DNA of 38,570 nt from Synergistaceae bacterium (GTDB lineage: Bacteria > Synergistota > Synergistia > Synergistales > Aminobacteriaceae). Location of the stretch: NCBI GenBank assembly GCA_017444345.1, contig JAFSWW010000031.1, positions 1 through 38,570 of the forward strand. Direction: 5' to 3'. Made by a program: the position numbers and the translations under genes. A model generated the notes under the pieces. That model worked only from the letters and a program-made list of their open reading frames with translations. It was not told the origin of the DNA and made no database searches. Shown here in pieces: positions 6,155 to 13,266 of the stretch; within the stretch, counting starts at the first letter, position 1, and the number at the start of each line of letters is the position of its first letter.

Positions 6155-8902
6155 TTACCTCAATATGCTTAAAATTGTATTAGTCTGTAATTGATTCGAT
6201 TGCGCTAACATTGCACTATTAGCCTGCATTAAAATCTGCATCTTAGTGTATTCTAATAATTCGCTGGCGTAATCAGTATCACGAATCCGGCTATTAGCTG
6301 AAATTAACGCTTCTGTCTCGTCCGTGAGATTCCCTAAATGATGTTCGAGCCTGTTTTGTGCCGCTCCTAATTTTGCTTGCTGCATTGAGACTTTATCTAT
6401 AGCCTTGTCAATTAAGTCAAGAGATTTTGCCGCTCTCTCACGACTCATAACATTTACTCCGTTAAGGCCAAGCGCGTCCGAGCTCATATCACCGAGAGAT
6501 AATATAACGTCTTCTCCCTCGCCTGCTCCAGTCTGAAATATCATAGTGTTATCGGCCAAGTGCAAAACTATATCAGTTCCGGAATTTCCTGTAGTGCTCG
6601 TTATTGAATAATTGCCGGTTGACTCGCTCCACGCTGCCTGAAGTCCCATCATTGAGTCAAATTCGACATCTACATTTTTGTGAACTACTCCGACTAAGCG
6701 GTTACCGGTTATATTTACGTTTTGTGCGATAATTGCCCCGTCGTGAGCGTCAATCACGTCAATATTATATGTCGATTCTTTTGATTCGCGAATAGTATTC
6801 AGTGATAAAGCGTTTAATAATTCTTCACTGCCTGATATGCTTATCTCACCTTTTGAGCCAGTAAGAGCCGAACGAATCACAAGAGTCCCTGCGACTGACT
6901 CCGCGCCCGTTTTAGCACCTTCTGTGAAAGTTACGAATTTGCCCGCGTCATCAACATATTTTGCTTGGCCGAGTCCTACAGCAACAGCAGTATTTAATTT
7001 CTTGACTAGGTCATTTACTGTGTCATTGCCGTAAATCATGACTCTTGCTTGAGTCCCGTCGCCTTGTGTCAACGTCAATTCTTGAGGCTGTTGTAATAAA
7101 TAATTCCCCTCAGAGTCCCAGAATTTATCTATATCGCGCAATTGTGTATTCTTGTCGGCAATTCGTCCCGTATAAGCTGCCTTAAAACTTGCTAATGAGG
7201 TTTCATTGCTTGTGTCAAGTTGTCCGCCTGAAGCAGCACTCTTAAATTCTAAACCTGTAGAAAGTGTTATAGTTCCTTCTGTTACTTCACCGGAGCGGGA
7301 ATTCAAGAAATAATTATTGAAGCGAATTTCTTTATTATTATTATTGCTGCCGTTGAGAATATAATTAAGAGTGTTCCCGTTGAATGGGCTGCCAGTCCAT
7401 CCGTTTGGATCTTGGCTGTTCCCTGTGCCTGAGATATTTACGCCTATTACGTCCGAGCCTAAATCTTGAGCACTGACATTAACGACAAATTTTGCGCCTT
7501 CCTGAACATAAGAAATTCCATTCAAGCCGACAGTTAAAGAATCATTGCCGAACATTGAGCCGAGATTTACAGATTCGCCGCCGTCAGTGAGTAATATATT
7601 ATCAATTGAAGATTTATAGCTCGTGCCGTCTTGAGATAAAATATTGGCCGAAGCACTCAACGTAACAAGCCCGTTCACGCTGTCAACACTCTTGACTTCA
7701 AATAAAATGCTGGCGTTGTCCTTGAGTCCTGAACTGCTTTCAACTGTGAAGACATTTTCAGCAGAAATATTATTAGTGCTCGTTGAAGTAATTTCAGAAG
7801 CAGGAGAATTAATAACGCCTTCACCCTCGTAGGAAATTTTCAGCCCGCGTGGATTTGCGCCCCCGCTCGTTAAAGTCAATGATGTAATATCATCGCCCGT
7901 TATAGTGATTCCCTTTTGTGAGGCTGAATTCTTTATCTCGTCAAGGACTCCCGCCCAGTTTTGCCCGTTCGAGTCAGTGCCTCCGTTGAAATATGCCGCT
8001 TGAGTCGCCGCGTCCGCCGAGTCAGTCCCGAAAATATTCGCGCTGTTAGTGCTCCAAATTTCTACACCGTCATTTGTTGAAATCGTGATTTTATTTACGG
8101 GAATATTTACATCGTTAAAAGTTGCTGCTATTGACTCAGTTGTATAAGTGCCTCCGACTCCCTGTGAGCCTGTAATAATTGCTTCTGACGCTTGAGCCTC
8201 CGCGAGTGTTAATGAATAAGTCCCAGCCGGTATAGAATTTGCTTCTACATTTTTGACTCCTGCTGAAGTATTCAGGCTTTTATCGCTGATTGAGTCCTCA
8301 TGCTTAATCTTGAGAATGTTAGATTTTTGCGTTTGAGCTTGGCCGGCTTGAGCTTTGACAGAAATTTTATAATTCCCATCTAGCGCGTATTTTTGCCCGA
8401 ATTGATCAATTGAACGAATACCCCCGTTAATTACGGCTTTAACTTGCTTGTCTGTACTGCTCCAGAGAACGGCATTATCTCCGCTTAAAATTTTTTTCCG
8501 GTTAAATTGAGTCGTATTAGCGAGCCTTGTTATCTCGTCCCGAATCTCGTTAATTTCGACCTGAATATAACTTCTATCTTGCTGAGTCAAAACGTCATTA
8601 GCAGCCTGAACTGATAATTCACGCATACGCATTAGCATTGAATTTGTCTGCTCAAGTGCACCCGACGCGGTTTGTATGAGGCTTATTCCGTCCTGAGTGT
8701 TATATAATGCCTTCTCCATGCCGAAAATACGGGATCTCATTGTTTCACTGATTGCAAGCCCGGCCGTATTGTCAACATCGGCAATTTTTGTGCGTAATCC
8801 CGTCGATAACTTCTCAAGTGAACGCTTCATAGCGAGTGAATTTCGCATCATTATTCTTTGTCCCATTAAAGAAGTTATATCGTGATTCATAATCATTGAC
8901 AT
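6155..8902 (-). CDS. Flagellin, 915 aa, diverged paralogue
   Basis: This is a filament protein exported by the flagellar type III system. The N-terminal D0/D1 region (about 1-150) has the flagellin core, with LEKLSTGLR near residue 29, AGLAISE near 45 and MRELSVQAAND near 92. The C-terminal D1/D0 region (about 820-915) has the SRIRDTDYASE motif and ends SILR. The roughly 650-residue centre is Thr/Ser/Gly/Asn-rich, resembles flagellin hook-IN repeats, and would form surface-exposed D2/D3 domains. At 915 aa it is about twice the usual length. It is clearly paralogous to the 929-aa flagellin 3 kb upstream, even in the central region (both have matching segments around IFG, GNTLNY/GNSLNY and DKFW). 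D0/D1 here departs more from consensus (for example LMGQRIMMRNSL), suggesting a minor or specialised filament subunit. RBS AGGAAGGTG precedes the ATG. Confidence 0.93.
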   Translation of the reverse strand: MSMIMNHDITSLMGQRIMMRNSLAMKRSLEKLSTGLRTKIADVDNTAGLAISETMRSRIFGMEKALYNTQDGISLIQTASGALEQTNSMLMRMRELSVQAANDVLTQQDRSYIQVEINEIRDEITRLANTTQFNRKKILSGDNAVLWSSTDKQVKAVINGGIRSIDQFGQKYALDGNYKISVKAQAGQAQTQKSNILKIKHEDSISDKSLNTSAGVKNVEANSIPAGTYSLTLAEAQASEAIITGSQGVGGTYTTESIAATFNDVNIPVNKITISTNDGVEIWSTNSANIFGTDSADAATQAAYFNGGTDSNGQNWAGVLDEIKNSASQKGITITGDDITSLTLTSGGANPRGLKISYEGEGVINSPASEITSTSTNNISAENVFTVESSSGLKDNASILFEVKSVDSVNGLVTLSASANILSQDGTSYKSSIDNILLTDGGESVNLGSMFGNDSLTVGLNGISYVQEGAKFVVNVSAQDLGSDVIGVNISGTGNSQDPNGWTGSPFNGNTLNYILNGSNNNNKEIRFNNYFLNSRSGEVTEGTITLSTGLEFKSAASGGQLDTSNETSLASFKAAYTGRIADKNTQLRDIDKFWDSEGNYLLQQPQELTLTQGDGTQARVMIYGNDTVNDLVKKLNTAVAVGLGQAKYVDDAGKFVTFTEGAKTGAESVAGTLVIRSALTGSKGEISISGSEELLNALSLNTIRESKESTYNIDVIDAHDGAIIAQNVNITGNRLVGVVHKNVDVEFDSMMGLQAAWSESTGNYSITSTTGNSGTDIVLHLADNTMIFQTGAGEGEDVILSLGDMSSDALGLNGVNVMSRERAAKSLDLIDKAIDKVSMQQAKLGAAQNRLEHHLGNLTDETEALISANSRIRDTDYASELLEYTKMQILMQANSAMLAQSNQLQTNTILSILR

Positions 8903-8944
8903 TCTAAATCATCACCTTCCTTGTGTGAAAAATTATCATCCCTG

Positions 8945-8991
8945 AAAAATTGTCCCCCGCCTTAACTTGTAATTGCCTGCTACTGCGGGGG
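8945..8991 (-). terminator. Terminator-like stem between flaG and the 915-aa flagellin
   Basis: CCCCCGC (complement of 8985-8991) pairs with GCGGGGG (complement of 8954-8960) across a 24-base loop, followed on the minus strand by ACAATTTTT. It sits in the 95-base spacer and could uncouple the downstream flagellin from flaG. Confidence 0.5.
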
Positions 8992-8997
8992 AATATT

Positions 8998-9414
8998 CTA
9001 TAATTTCATGTCGAGTAAATTCAAGCCCGACTTATTTAAAAATTTTTCGCGAATCTTTCTTACAAGACTCACGACTTTATCCGGCGGAAACTTGCGAATT
9101 ATTGTCCCGTCCGAGCTGTTTATCACACTGACCTGAACTATATCAGCGTCATCTATAATATCATACTTGAGATAACGCATTTCAGAGGCCTTATCAAGCA
9201 CTTCACTTTTTGCCTTGTCAGCTAACTGTTCGAGCTTTGTTTGCTGCCTTGTCTGCCGCGATTTATCATCAGAAATTTTTTTCTCGTTATTATTCTGTCT
9301 ATGTTCGGGCAATTCCGCGCCTGCATTTCCAAGTATACGAGTCTTTATGACCTGACGCTGATGTTCTGCCGCAGCTGATTGAGTAAAAGCCGGAGGGGTA
9401 TAATCCAGCTTCAT
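8998..9414 (-). CDS. flaG: FlaG family protein
   Basis: FlaG proteins are small flagellar accessory factors, usually encoded beside flagellin genes and linked to filament length or assembly. The product has 138 residues: a polar, Gln/Glu/Lys-rich N-terminal half (about 1-70), then the FlaG domain (about 75-135). That domain has a strand-rich IIDDADIVQVSVINSSDG stretch, the family-typical IRKFPPDKVVSLVRKIREKF and a short hydrophobic tail. Its position between two flagellin genes supports the call. A ribosome binding site GCAGGTGG precedes the ATG, and a candidate TATAAT lies about 70 bases upstream of the start on this strand. Confidence 0.85.
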   Translation of the reverse strand: MKLDYTPPAFTQSAAAEHQRQVIKTRILGNAGAELPEHRQNNNEKKISDDKSRQTRQQTKLEQLADKAKSEVLDKASEMRYLKYDIIDDADIVQVSVINSSDGTIIRKFPPDKVVSLVRKIREKFLNKSGLNLLDMKL

Positions 9415-9502
9415 AGATCAACCACCTGCTTCCGTTTGTTGTGTGCTGCCTCAAGATTAATATTATTATGCGCAAATTATTTATTATATAAACATAAATA
9501 TG

Positions 9503-9534
9503 AAAAAAGGGAAGAGAGCTGCCCCCCTTCCCCC
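9503..9534 (-). terminator. Intrinsic terminator of the 929-aa flagellin gene
   Basis: On the minus strand GGGGAAG and CTTCCC flank a GC-rich loop and are followed by six T (complement of 9504-9509). It lies about 45 bases after the flagellin stop, so most transcripts should end before flaG. Confidence 0.7.
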
Positions 9535-9578
9535 GTAAATTGCGCAATAAATTAAAATTGTCCTGAAGACTTCACAGA

Positions 9579-12368
9579 TTAACGGATCAGGCTAAGGACG
9601 TTCTGCGGCTGCTGGTTAGCTTGTGCGAGCATTGAGTTACCAGCCTGAAGCATGATATTCAACTTCGTGAAGTTCATCATTTCCTTCGCCATGTCTGTAT
9701 CGCGGATTCTGGACTCGGCACTGGTCAAGTTCTCGCTTGCCGTTGTCAAGTTGTTGGCCGTGTACTCTAATCTGTTCTGATAGGCTCCGAGATTGGCTCT
9801 CTGGGTCGAAACTTTATCGATAGCGTTATCAATAATAGTGATTGAGCGTGCTGCTCTGTCATGGCTCATTACGTTAACGCCGTCAAGTCCGAGCGCGTGA
9901 GATCTCATGTCGCCGATGTTCATGGCCATATCTTCGCCCTCATTTGCGCCGATCTGCAATACTGTTGTGTTGTCTGCAATATGCAGCGTGGTCTCCTGAG
10001 TTGATGACGAATACACAAACTTGTTGAGCTTGCTGTTCCATGACGCGTTAATGCCCTTCAGCGAGCTGAACTCGATATCAACGTTCTTGTCGATTAAGCC
10101 GTGAGCTACGTTACCGGTTACTTTCACGTTTGATGCGATTGTCTCGCCGGTGTGTGCGTTGCTTACGTCAACAGTAAATGTTGTCTCGGTTGCCTTCTGA
10201 ATCGTGTTCAGTGAAAGCGCATTAAGAATGTTCTCATCGCCTGAAAGGGTGATCTCGCCCTCTTTGCCGGGAACTGCCGAGCGGATTAAGAACGTGCCTT
10301 CTACTGCCTCTGAATCTGTTGTAGCACCATTGACAAATGTTACAAATTTTGTAGCGTCGTCAACATATTGTGCCTGTCCAAGTCCCGTAGCGACTGCATT
10401 ATTGAGCTTCTTTGCTACATCTCCGAGTGTGTCATATCCATAGAGCGTAACATTTGCTGTCTTGCCGTCTGCCTGATTGAGGGTGATCGTCTTCGCATCG
10501 TCAAGCATGAATACGCCCTCAGAGTTCCAGAACTTATCAAGATCGCGGAGTTTAACATCGTCTGTAGCAACTTTTCCGATATAAGCGGCATCGAAACTTG
10601 ACAGTATTGTCTCATCTGCCAGAGTATTAAGTGCTCCGTTAGTATTCTTAAATGTGCTGTCAGTTGACATCTTAATGTCGCCAAGTTCAGCAACACCCGT
10701 TTTTTCATTCAGGAAATAAGACTTCAAATGAATATCAGTGTTCGATACCAAATCAGCATTAAGATTGTAATTAAGGGAATTGCCGTTGAACGGGCCGCCG
10801 TCCCATTTCTCTTCCCAGCTGCTGTCCATTATACCGTCGACTTGAATAGCCATATCAGGCGTAACATTATCGCTTTGTGCAGAAACGAAATAGACAAATT
10901 TTGCACCGTCACTAATTGCACCAATTCCGGCACTTCCAAGTGTTATTGTAGCTGAGTCTGTAGAATCGCCGCCAAATATCTGCGTCAGAGCTACACTATT
11001 TCCGCTAGAAGCTGAAAGAACGATATTATCCTGTGTGGCTGTCGTAGATACACCATTCTGAGAAAGAATGCTTGCTGTAGCCTTAAGAGTTACAGTCTGG
11101 TTAACTGCATTGACATCGGTAACCTCGAAAAGAATACTGGCGTTATCCTGAACAGCAGTCCCGGATGCATCTAATGCAAACGCATCGGTTGGAGGTACAT
11201 ATGTGGGAGTAGTTCCATATGCAATAGTACCTGTCGTAGGATTGCCGGAGTCTCCGCCGCCCTCATATACGATCTTGATACCTGGTGCAACTGAACCGTC
11301 ATTAGTTATAGCAGTAAATGTTACTTGATCGCTATCTGCGGCAAATGTAGTTGTGAGGTTAATACCCTTCTGTCTTGCAGCTGTTATGATCTCATCTGCA
11401 ACCCCTGCAAATGTACGGCCTGTATCAGAGTCGTCACCGCCGGCAAAATAAGTCCCTTGAGTGCTGCCAGTTACAGGAGATCCATTAGAACCGAAAATGT
11501 CAGCACCTGATGTTGACCAAATTTCCACGCCGTCTGTTGTCTGAACGCTAATTTTTGTAACGGGTGCAGTTGTTTGATTTAACGTTGTGCCTGTTGTTGT
11601 CGTTGTGCTGGTATATCCGCCGAGACCATAAGAACCGGTAAGTACGGGATCATCTGTCTGAAGTGCGTTACGATAAGTGAGTGTATAGCTGCCTGCTGCT
11701 ACGTTATCGACAGCAACATCTTTAACGCCTGCGTCAGTATTAACGGACTTATTCATTACGACATTATCATGTTTAACTTTCATGATGTCTGACTTCTGAA
11801 CTTCGCCCTGACCGGGATCTGCTTTTACGCGGATTTTGTAGTTGCCTTCAACAGAAACTTTCTGGCCGAACTGGTCAGTAGTACGGAGACCGCCGTTAAT
11901 GATTGCCTTTGTCTCGTTGTCGTCGCTGCTCCAAAGTGCTGCTGCCTCGCCGTTAAGCAATTTTTTCTTGTTGAACTGGGTAGTGTTGCCGATTCTGGTG
12001 ATTTCTTCGTTGAGCTGATCGATTTCAACCTGAATATAGCTTCTATCCTGTTGTGTTAAAGTGTCGTTTGCTGCCTGAACAGAAAGTTCGCGCATTCTCT
12101 GAAGTATTGAATGAGTCTCACTGAGTGCGCCTTCAGCTGTCTGAATTAAGCTGATACCGTCTTGAGTGTTGGCGACTGCTTTGTCGAGTCCTCTAATCTG
12201 TGCGCGCATTTTCTCGGATATTGCGAGTCCTGCTGCGTCGTCTGCGGCTGAATTGATACGAAGACCGCTAGAAAGTTTTGCGATTGACTTCTGCAGAGCG
12301 TTACTTGTGTTATTAACGATATTGTAACTCTGTAAAGCCGGTATATTGTGATTAATTACCATTGACAT
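9579..12368 (-). CDS. fliC: Flagellin, 929 aa, probable major filament protein
   Basis: The N-terminal D0/D1 region (about 1-165) is close to consensus: MSMVINHNIPALQSYNIVNN, LSSGLRINSAADDAAGLA and MRELSVQAAND. The C-terminal D0/D1 (about 835-929) carries NRLEYTANNL, ESRIRDTDMAKE, MLAQANQQP and ends LSLIR. The roughly 670-residue centre is Thr/Ser/Asp/Gly-rich. Codon use differs from neighbouring genes (more C- and G-ending codons, fewer ATA and TTA), which fits very high expression. It is preceded by a sigma-28-like promoter and a leader of about 200 bases, and by AGGAGGTTT before the ATG. It has its own strong terminator. The gene symbol is by family; the order relative to other flagellins elsewhere is unknown. 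Confidence 0.95.
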   Translation of the reverse strand: MSMVINHNIPALQSYNIVNNTSNALQKSIAKLSSGLRINSAADDAAGLAISEKMRAQIRGLDKAVANTQDGISLIQTAEGALSETHSILQRMRELSVQAANDTLTQQDRSYIQVEIDQLNEEITRIGNTTQFNKKKLLNGEAAALWSSDDNETKAIINGGLRTTDQFGQKVSVEGNYKIRVKADPGQGEVQKSDIMKVKHDNVVMNKSVNTDAGVKDVAVDNVAAGSYTLTYRNALQTDDPVLTGSYGLGGYTSTTTTTGTTLNQTTAPVTKISVQTTDGVEIWSTSGADIFGSNGSPVTGSTQGTYFAGGDDSDTGRTFAGVADEIITAARQKGINLTTTFAADSDQVTFTAITNDGSVAPGIKIVYEGGGDSGNPTTGTIAYGTTPTYVPPTDAFALDASGTAVQDNASILFEVTDVNAVNQTVTLKATASILSQNGVSTTATQDNIVLSASSGNSVALTQIFGGDSTDSATITLGSAGIGAISDGAKFVYFVSAQSDNVTPDMAIQVDGIMDSSWEEKWDGGPFNGNSLNYNLNADLVSNTDIHLKSYFLNEKTGVAELGDIKMSTDSTFKNTNGALNTLADETILSSFDAAYIGKVATDDVKLRDLDKFWNSEGVFMLDDAKTITLNQADGKTANVTLYGYDTLGDVAKKLNNAVATGLGQAQYVDDATKFVTFVNGATTDSEAVEGTFLIRSAVPGKEGEITLSGDENILNALSLNTIQKATETTFTVDVSNAHTGETIASNVKVTGNVAHGLIDKNVDIEFSSLKGINASWNSKLNKFVYSSSTQETTLHIADNTTVLQIGANEGEDMAMNIGDMRSHALGLDGVNVMSHDRAARSITIIDNAIDKVSTQRANLGAYQNRLEYTANNLTTASENLTSAESRIRDTDMAKEMMNFTKLNIMLQAGNSMLAQANQQPQNVLSLIR

Positions 12369-12384
12369 GGTTACAAACCTCCTT

Positions 12385-12420
12385 GTAAATTATAAAATGT
12401 CTCTTGCCTTCCATGTGTAA
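12385..12420 (-). promoter_or_regulatory. Hairpin in the flagellin leader next to the ribosome binding site
   Basis: In the minus-strand leader GTCTCTT and AAGAGAC form a 7-bp stem with a 13-base loop, ending about 20 bases before AGGAGG. It may influence translation or stability of this long leader; that role is inferred only from position. Confidence 0.4.
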
Positions 12421-12578
12421 GAGACTGCCTAAAAATTTTTGCCTTCTCACATGATTCAGGCCTTCACTAATATGAACACTCGCGCCGGTTCTGTTAATGC
12501 TGTCTTAACCAGTGAGTCGGGCGTGCGCTTTGTTGCCTTATGCCCTGATTGCTGGGCTTTTTCCTTCTTACATTCACA

Positions 12579-12607
12579 TTGTCGGTGCGTAGGTGAAAGG
12601 ACTTTAG
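12579..12607 (-). promoter_or_regulatory. Sigma-28 (FliA)-type promoter of the 929-aa flagellin
   Basis: On the minus strand TAAAG (complement around 12602-12606) and CCGACAA (complement 12579-12585) resemble the FliA consensus TAAAGTTT / GCCGATAA. The spacer is one base longer than the usual 15. The predicted start is near 12570, giving a leader of about 200 bases before the ATG at 12368. The position upstream of a flagellin makes it credible. Confidence 0.6.
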
Positions 12608-12627
12608 CGCGGGGAGAAAATTTTTTA

Positions 12628-12636
12628 TGCTAAAAT
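12628..12636 (+). promoter_or_regulatory. Extended -10 promoter of unit B
   Basis: TGC then TAAAAT at 12628-12636 is preceded by six T and followed by ATTTC, matching the unit A promoter context. The predicted start is near 12643. It is divergent from the flagellin promoter, with the two core elements only about 20 bases apart. Confidence 0.55.
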
Positions 12637-12732
12637 ATTTCATTAGGGAGTCTTCCGTGATTTTTGCGGAATGGGATTCGCCCGGGTACATTTCCGGAGG
12701 CCTGATCTTCAGGTTGAAGGAGGTGAAAGCTG

Positions 12733-12810
12733 ATGAGTAAAATAATAAAGCTCGTTAAGGCCGTTACAGACCTTATCCGAGCACTTGTAGCTTTTAGTCA
12801 TACGTATTAG
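12733..12810 (+). CDS. Amphipathic micropeptide of unit B (25 aa), unknown function
   Basis: The ATG at 12733 follows a near-perfect anti-16S match (GAAGGAGGTGA) at a 7-base spacing, so translation is very likely. The peptide reads MSKIIKLVKAVTDLIRAL plus VAFSHTY. On a helical wheel Ile/Leu/Val fall on one side and Lys/Asp/Arg on the other, giving a cationic amphipathic helix like phenol-soluble modulins or some type I toxins. It shares the core K-L-V-x-A-[VI]-T-D-L-I-R-A with the unit C frame. No known family is recognised; the resemblance to membrane-active peptides is inference. It is too short for routine gene callers. Confidence 0.6.
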   Translation: MSKIIKLVKAVTDLIRALVAFSHTY

Positions 12811-12855
12811 AGCTTATGCTTGAGACGGGACTTGCATTCCCGATTAAGCGGCTCT
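12809..12855 (+). other. Three-segment RNA stem after the unit B frame
   Basis: Nested pairings AGAGC/GCTCT, GCTT/AAGC and CGGGA/TCCCG form a long interrupted hairpin that begins at the stop codon. An equivalent GC-rich stem follows the unit C frame. Confidence 0.55.
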
Positions 12856-12867
12856 AGTTTCATTCAA

Positions 12868-12895
12868 CGTCTGAGCTCCCCAGACGGTTTTATTA
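12868..12895 (+). terminator. Terminator of unit B
   Basis: CGTCTG (12868-12873) pairs with CAGACG (12881-12886), followed by GTTTTATTAT. The unit C terminator has a different stem (CGTCC/GGACG) with the same downstream sequence. Confidence 0.65.
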
Positions 12896-12908
12896 TACAC
12901 TATTTTAT
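12883..12908. repeat. 26-bp direct repeat, copy 1 (tail of unit B)
   Basis: This 26-base sequence is identical to 13164-13189. It covers the descending arm of the terminator, the T-rich tail and an AT stretch. Its complement contains a perfect TATAAT (complement of 12892-12897), which would point back into unit B as a possible antisense promoter. Confidence 0.9.
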
Positions 12909-12987
12909 ATTAACACATGATAAAATAATTTGCGGGGGAGTTCCTCGTGAAGTTTGCGAGGGAGGCCGCCGAAGGGGAAACCCTCCA

Positions 12988-13068
12988 ATTACTGCAAAAC
13001 TCGTACAGGCCATCACTGACCTAATACGAGCCGTTACGGAGTTAATCCGAATTCTGAAATCGCGTTAA
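12988..13068 (+). CDS. Micropeptide frame of unit C (26 aa), start codon uncertain
   Basis: The frame encodes a helical, heptad-like peptide with KLVQAITDLIRAVTELIRIL, homologous to the unit B peptide and containing the tandem pair A-I-T-D-L-I-R / A-V-T-E-L-I-R. There is no ATG, GTG or TTG at the expected site. The codon aligned with the unit B start region is ATT at 12988, ten bases after AAGGGG; an upstream in-frame ATG lies before the unit's own promoter. Either a rare ATT start is used or this copy has lost its start. A GTG at 12948 with a good ribosome binding site opens a different 26-codon frame. Conservation of the peptide argues for a function now or recently. Confidence 0.4.
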   Translation: MTAKLVQAITDLIRAVTELIRILKSR

Positions 13069-13092
13069 ATTCTCATCCTTGAGGCTTTATTG

Positions 13093-13124
13093 CTGAGGTG
13101 GGGATTCTCCAGACCCCGCTTCAG
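13093..13124 (+). other. 11-bp RNA stem after the unit C frame
   Basis: CTGAGGTGGGG (13093-13103) pairs fully with CCCCGCTTCAG (13114-13124) when G-U pairs are allowed, with a 10-base loop. GGCT/AGCC extends it further out. It is the counterpart of the 12809-12855 stem. Confidence 0.55.
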
Positions 13125-13146
13125 TGCAGCCTTGTTTTACTTGAAT

Positions 13147-13176
13147 CGTCCTTACCTTTCCGGGACGGTTTTATTA
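13147..13176 (+). terminator. Terminator of unit C
   Basis: CGTCC (13147-13151) pairs with GGACG (13163-13167), followed by GTTTTATTAT. Confidence 0.6.
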
Positions 13177-13189
13177 TACACTATTTTAT
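13164..13189. repeat. 26-bp direct repeat, copy 2 (tail of unit C)
   Basis: Identical to 12883-12908, 281 bases apart. Its complement carries TATAAT (complement of 13173-13178) pointing back into unit C. Confidence 0.9.
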
Positions 13190-13199
13190 TTGCTATTTA

Positions 13200-13208
13200 T
13201 GCTAATAT
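13200..13208 (+). promoter_or_regulatory. Candidate promoter of nagE
   Basis: TGC then TAATAT at 13200-13208 is a weak extended -10. It would give a leader of about 50 bases ending in the CAGGAGGG ribosome binding site of nagE. Confidence 0.35.
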
Positions 13209-13266
13209 ATTCTATAAATCAATAAATCAATAATTTATTTATATAGTCAGGAGGGCAAATTATATC

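Larger units (their letters stand above)
12621..12895 (+). ncRNA. Unit B: structured transcript carrying a 25-aa peptide frame
   Basis: The unit runs rightwards from its own extended -10 (12628-12636). It has a leader hairpin (12653-12657 with 12667-12671, 9-base loop), a CCTGA/TCAGG hairpin (about 12701-12713), a consensus ribosome binding site with a 25-codon frame, a three-segment 3' stem (12809-12855) and a terminator (12868-12895). Unit C, 281 bases downstream measured tail to tail, repeats the same order. The two leader stems differ in sequence but both pair, and the loops are nearly identical, which is evidence for a conserved RNA fold. Confidence 0.6.
12918..13176 (+). ncRNA. Unit C: second structured transcript of the tandem pair
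   Basis: Unit C has an extended -10 TGATAAAAT (12918-12926), a leader hairpin (12943-12947 with 12957-12961, 9-base loop), a GGGGAAACCC element, a peptide-like frame, a long 3' stem (13093-13103 with 13114-13124, all 11 positions pair counting G-U; outer GGCT/AGCC at 13083-13086 and 13128-13131) and a terminator (13147-13176). It follows the order of unit B element by element. Confidence 0.55.

Noticed and set aside
12930-12990. Glycine-riboswitch-like fragment in the unit C leader (GCCGAAGGGGAAAC)
   Set aside because: The core element resembling CUCAGGCAAAAGGAC is absent, the equivalent part is not kept in unit B, and the downstream frame is not a glycine gene.
12820-13068. 82-codon open frame covering unit C
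   Set aside because: Its first two thirds cross the unit B terminator and the unit C promoter and leader, and its ATG lies inside the 3' stem of unit B without a ribosome binding site. Only the last 26 codons match the unit B peptide.
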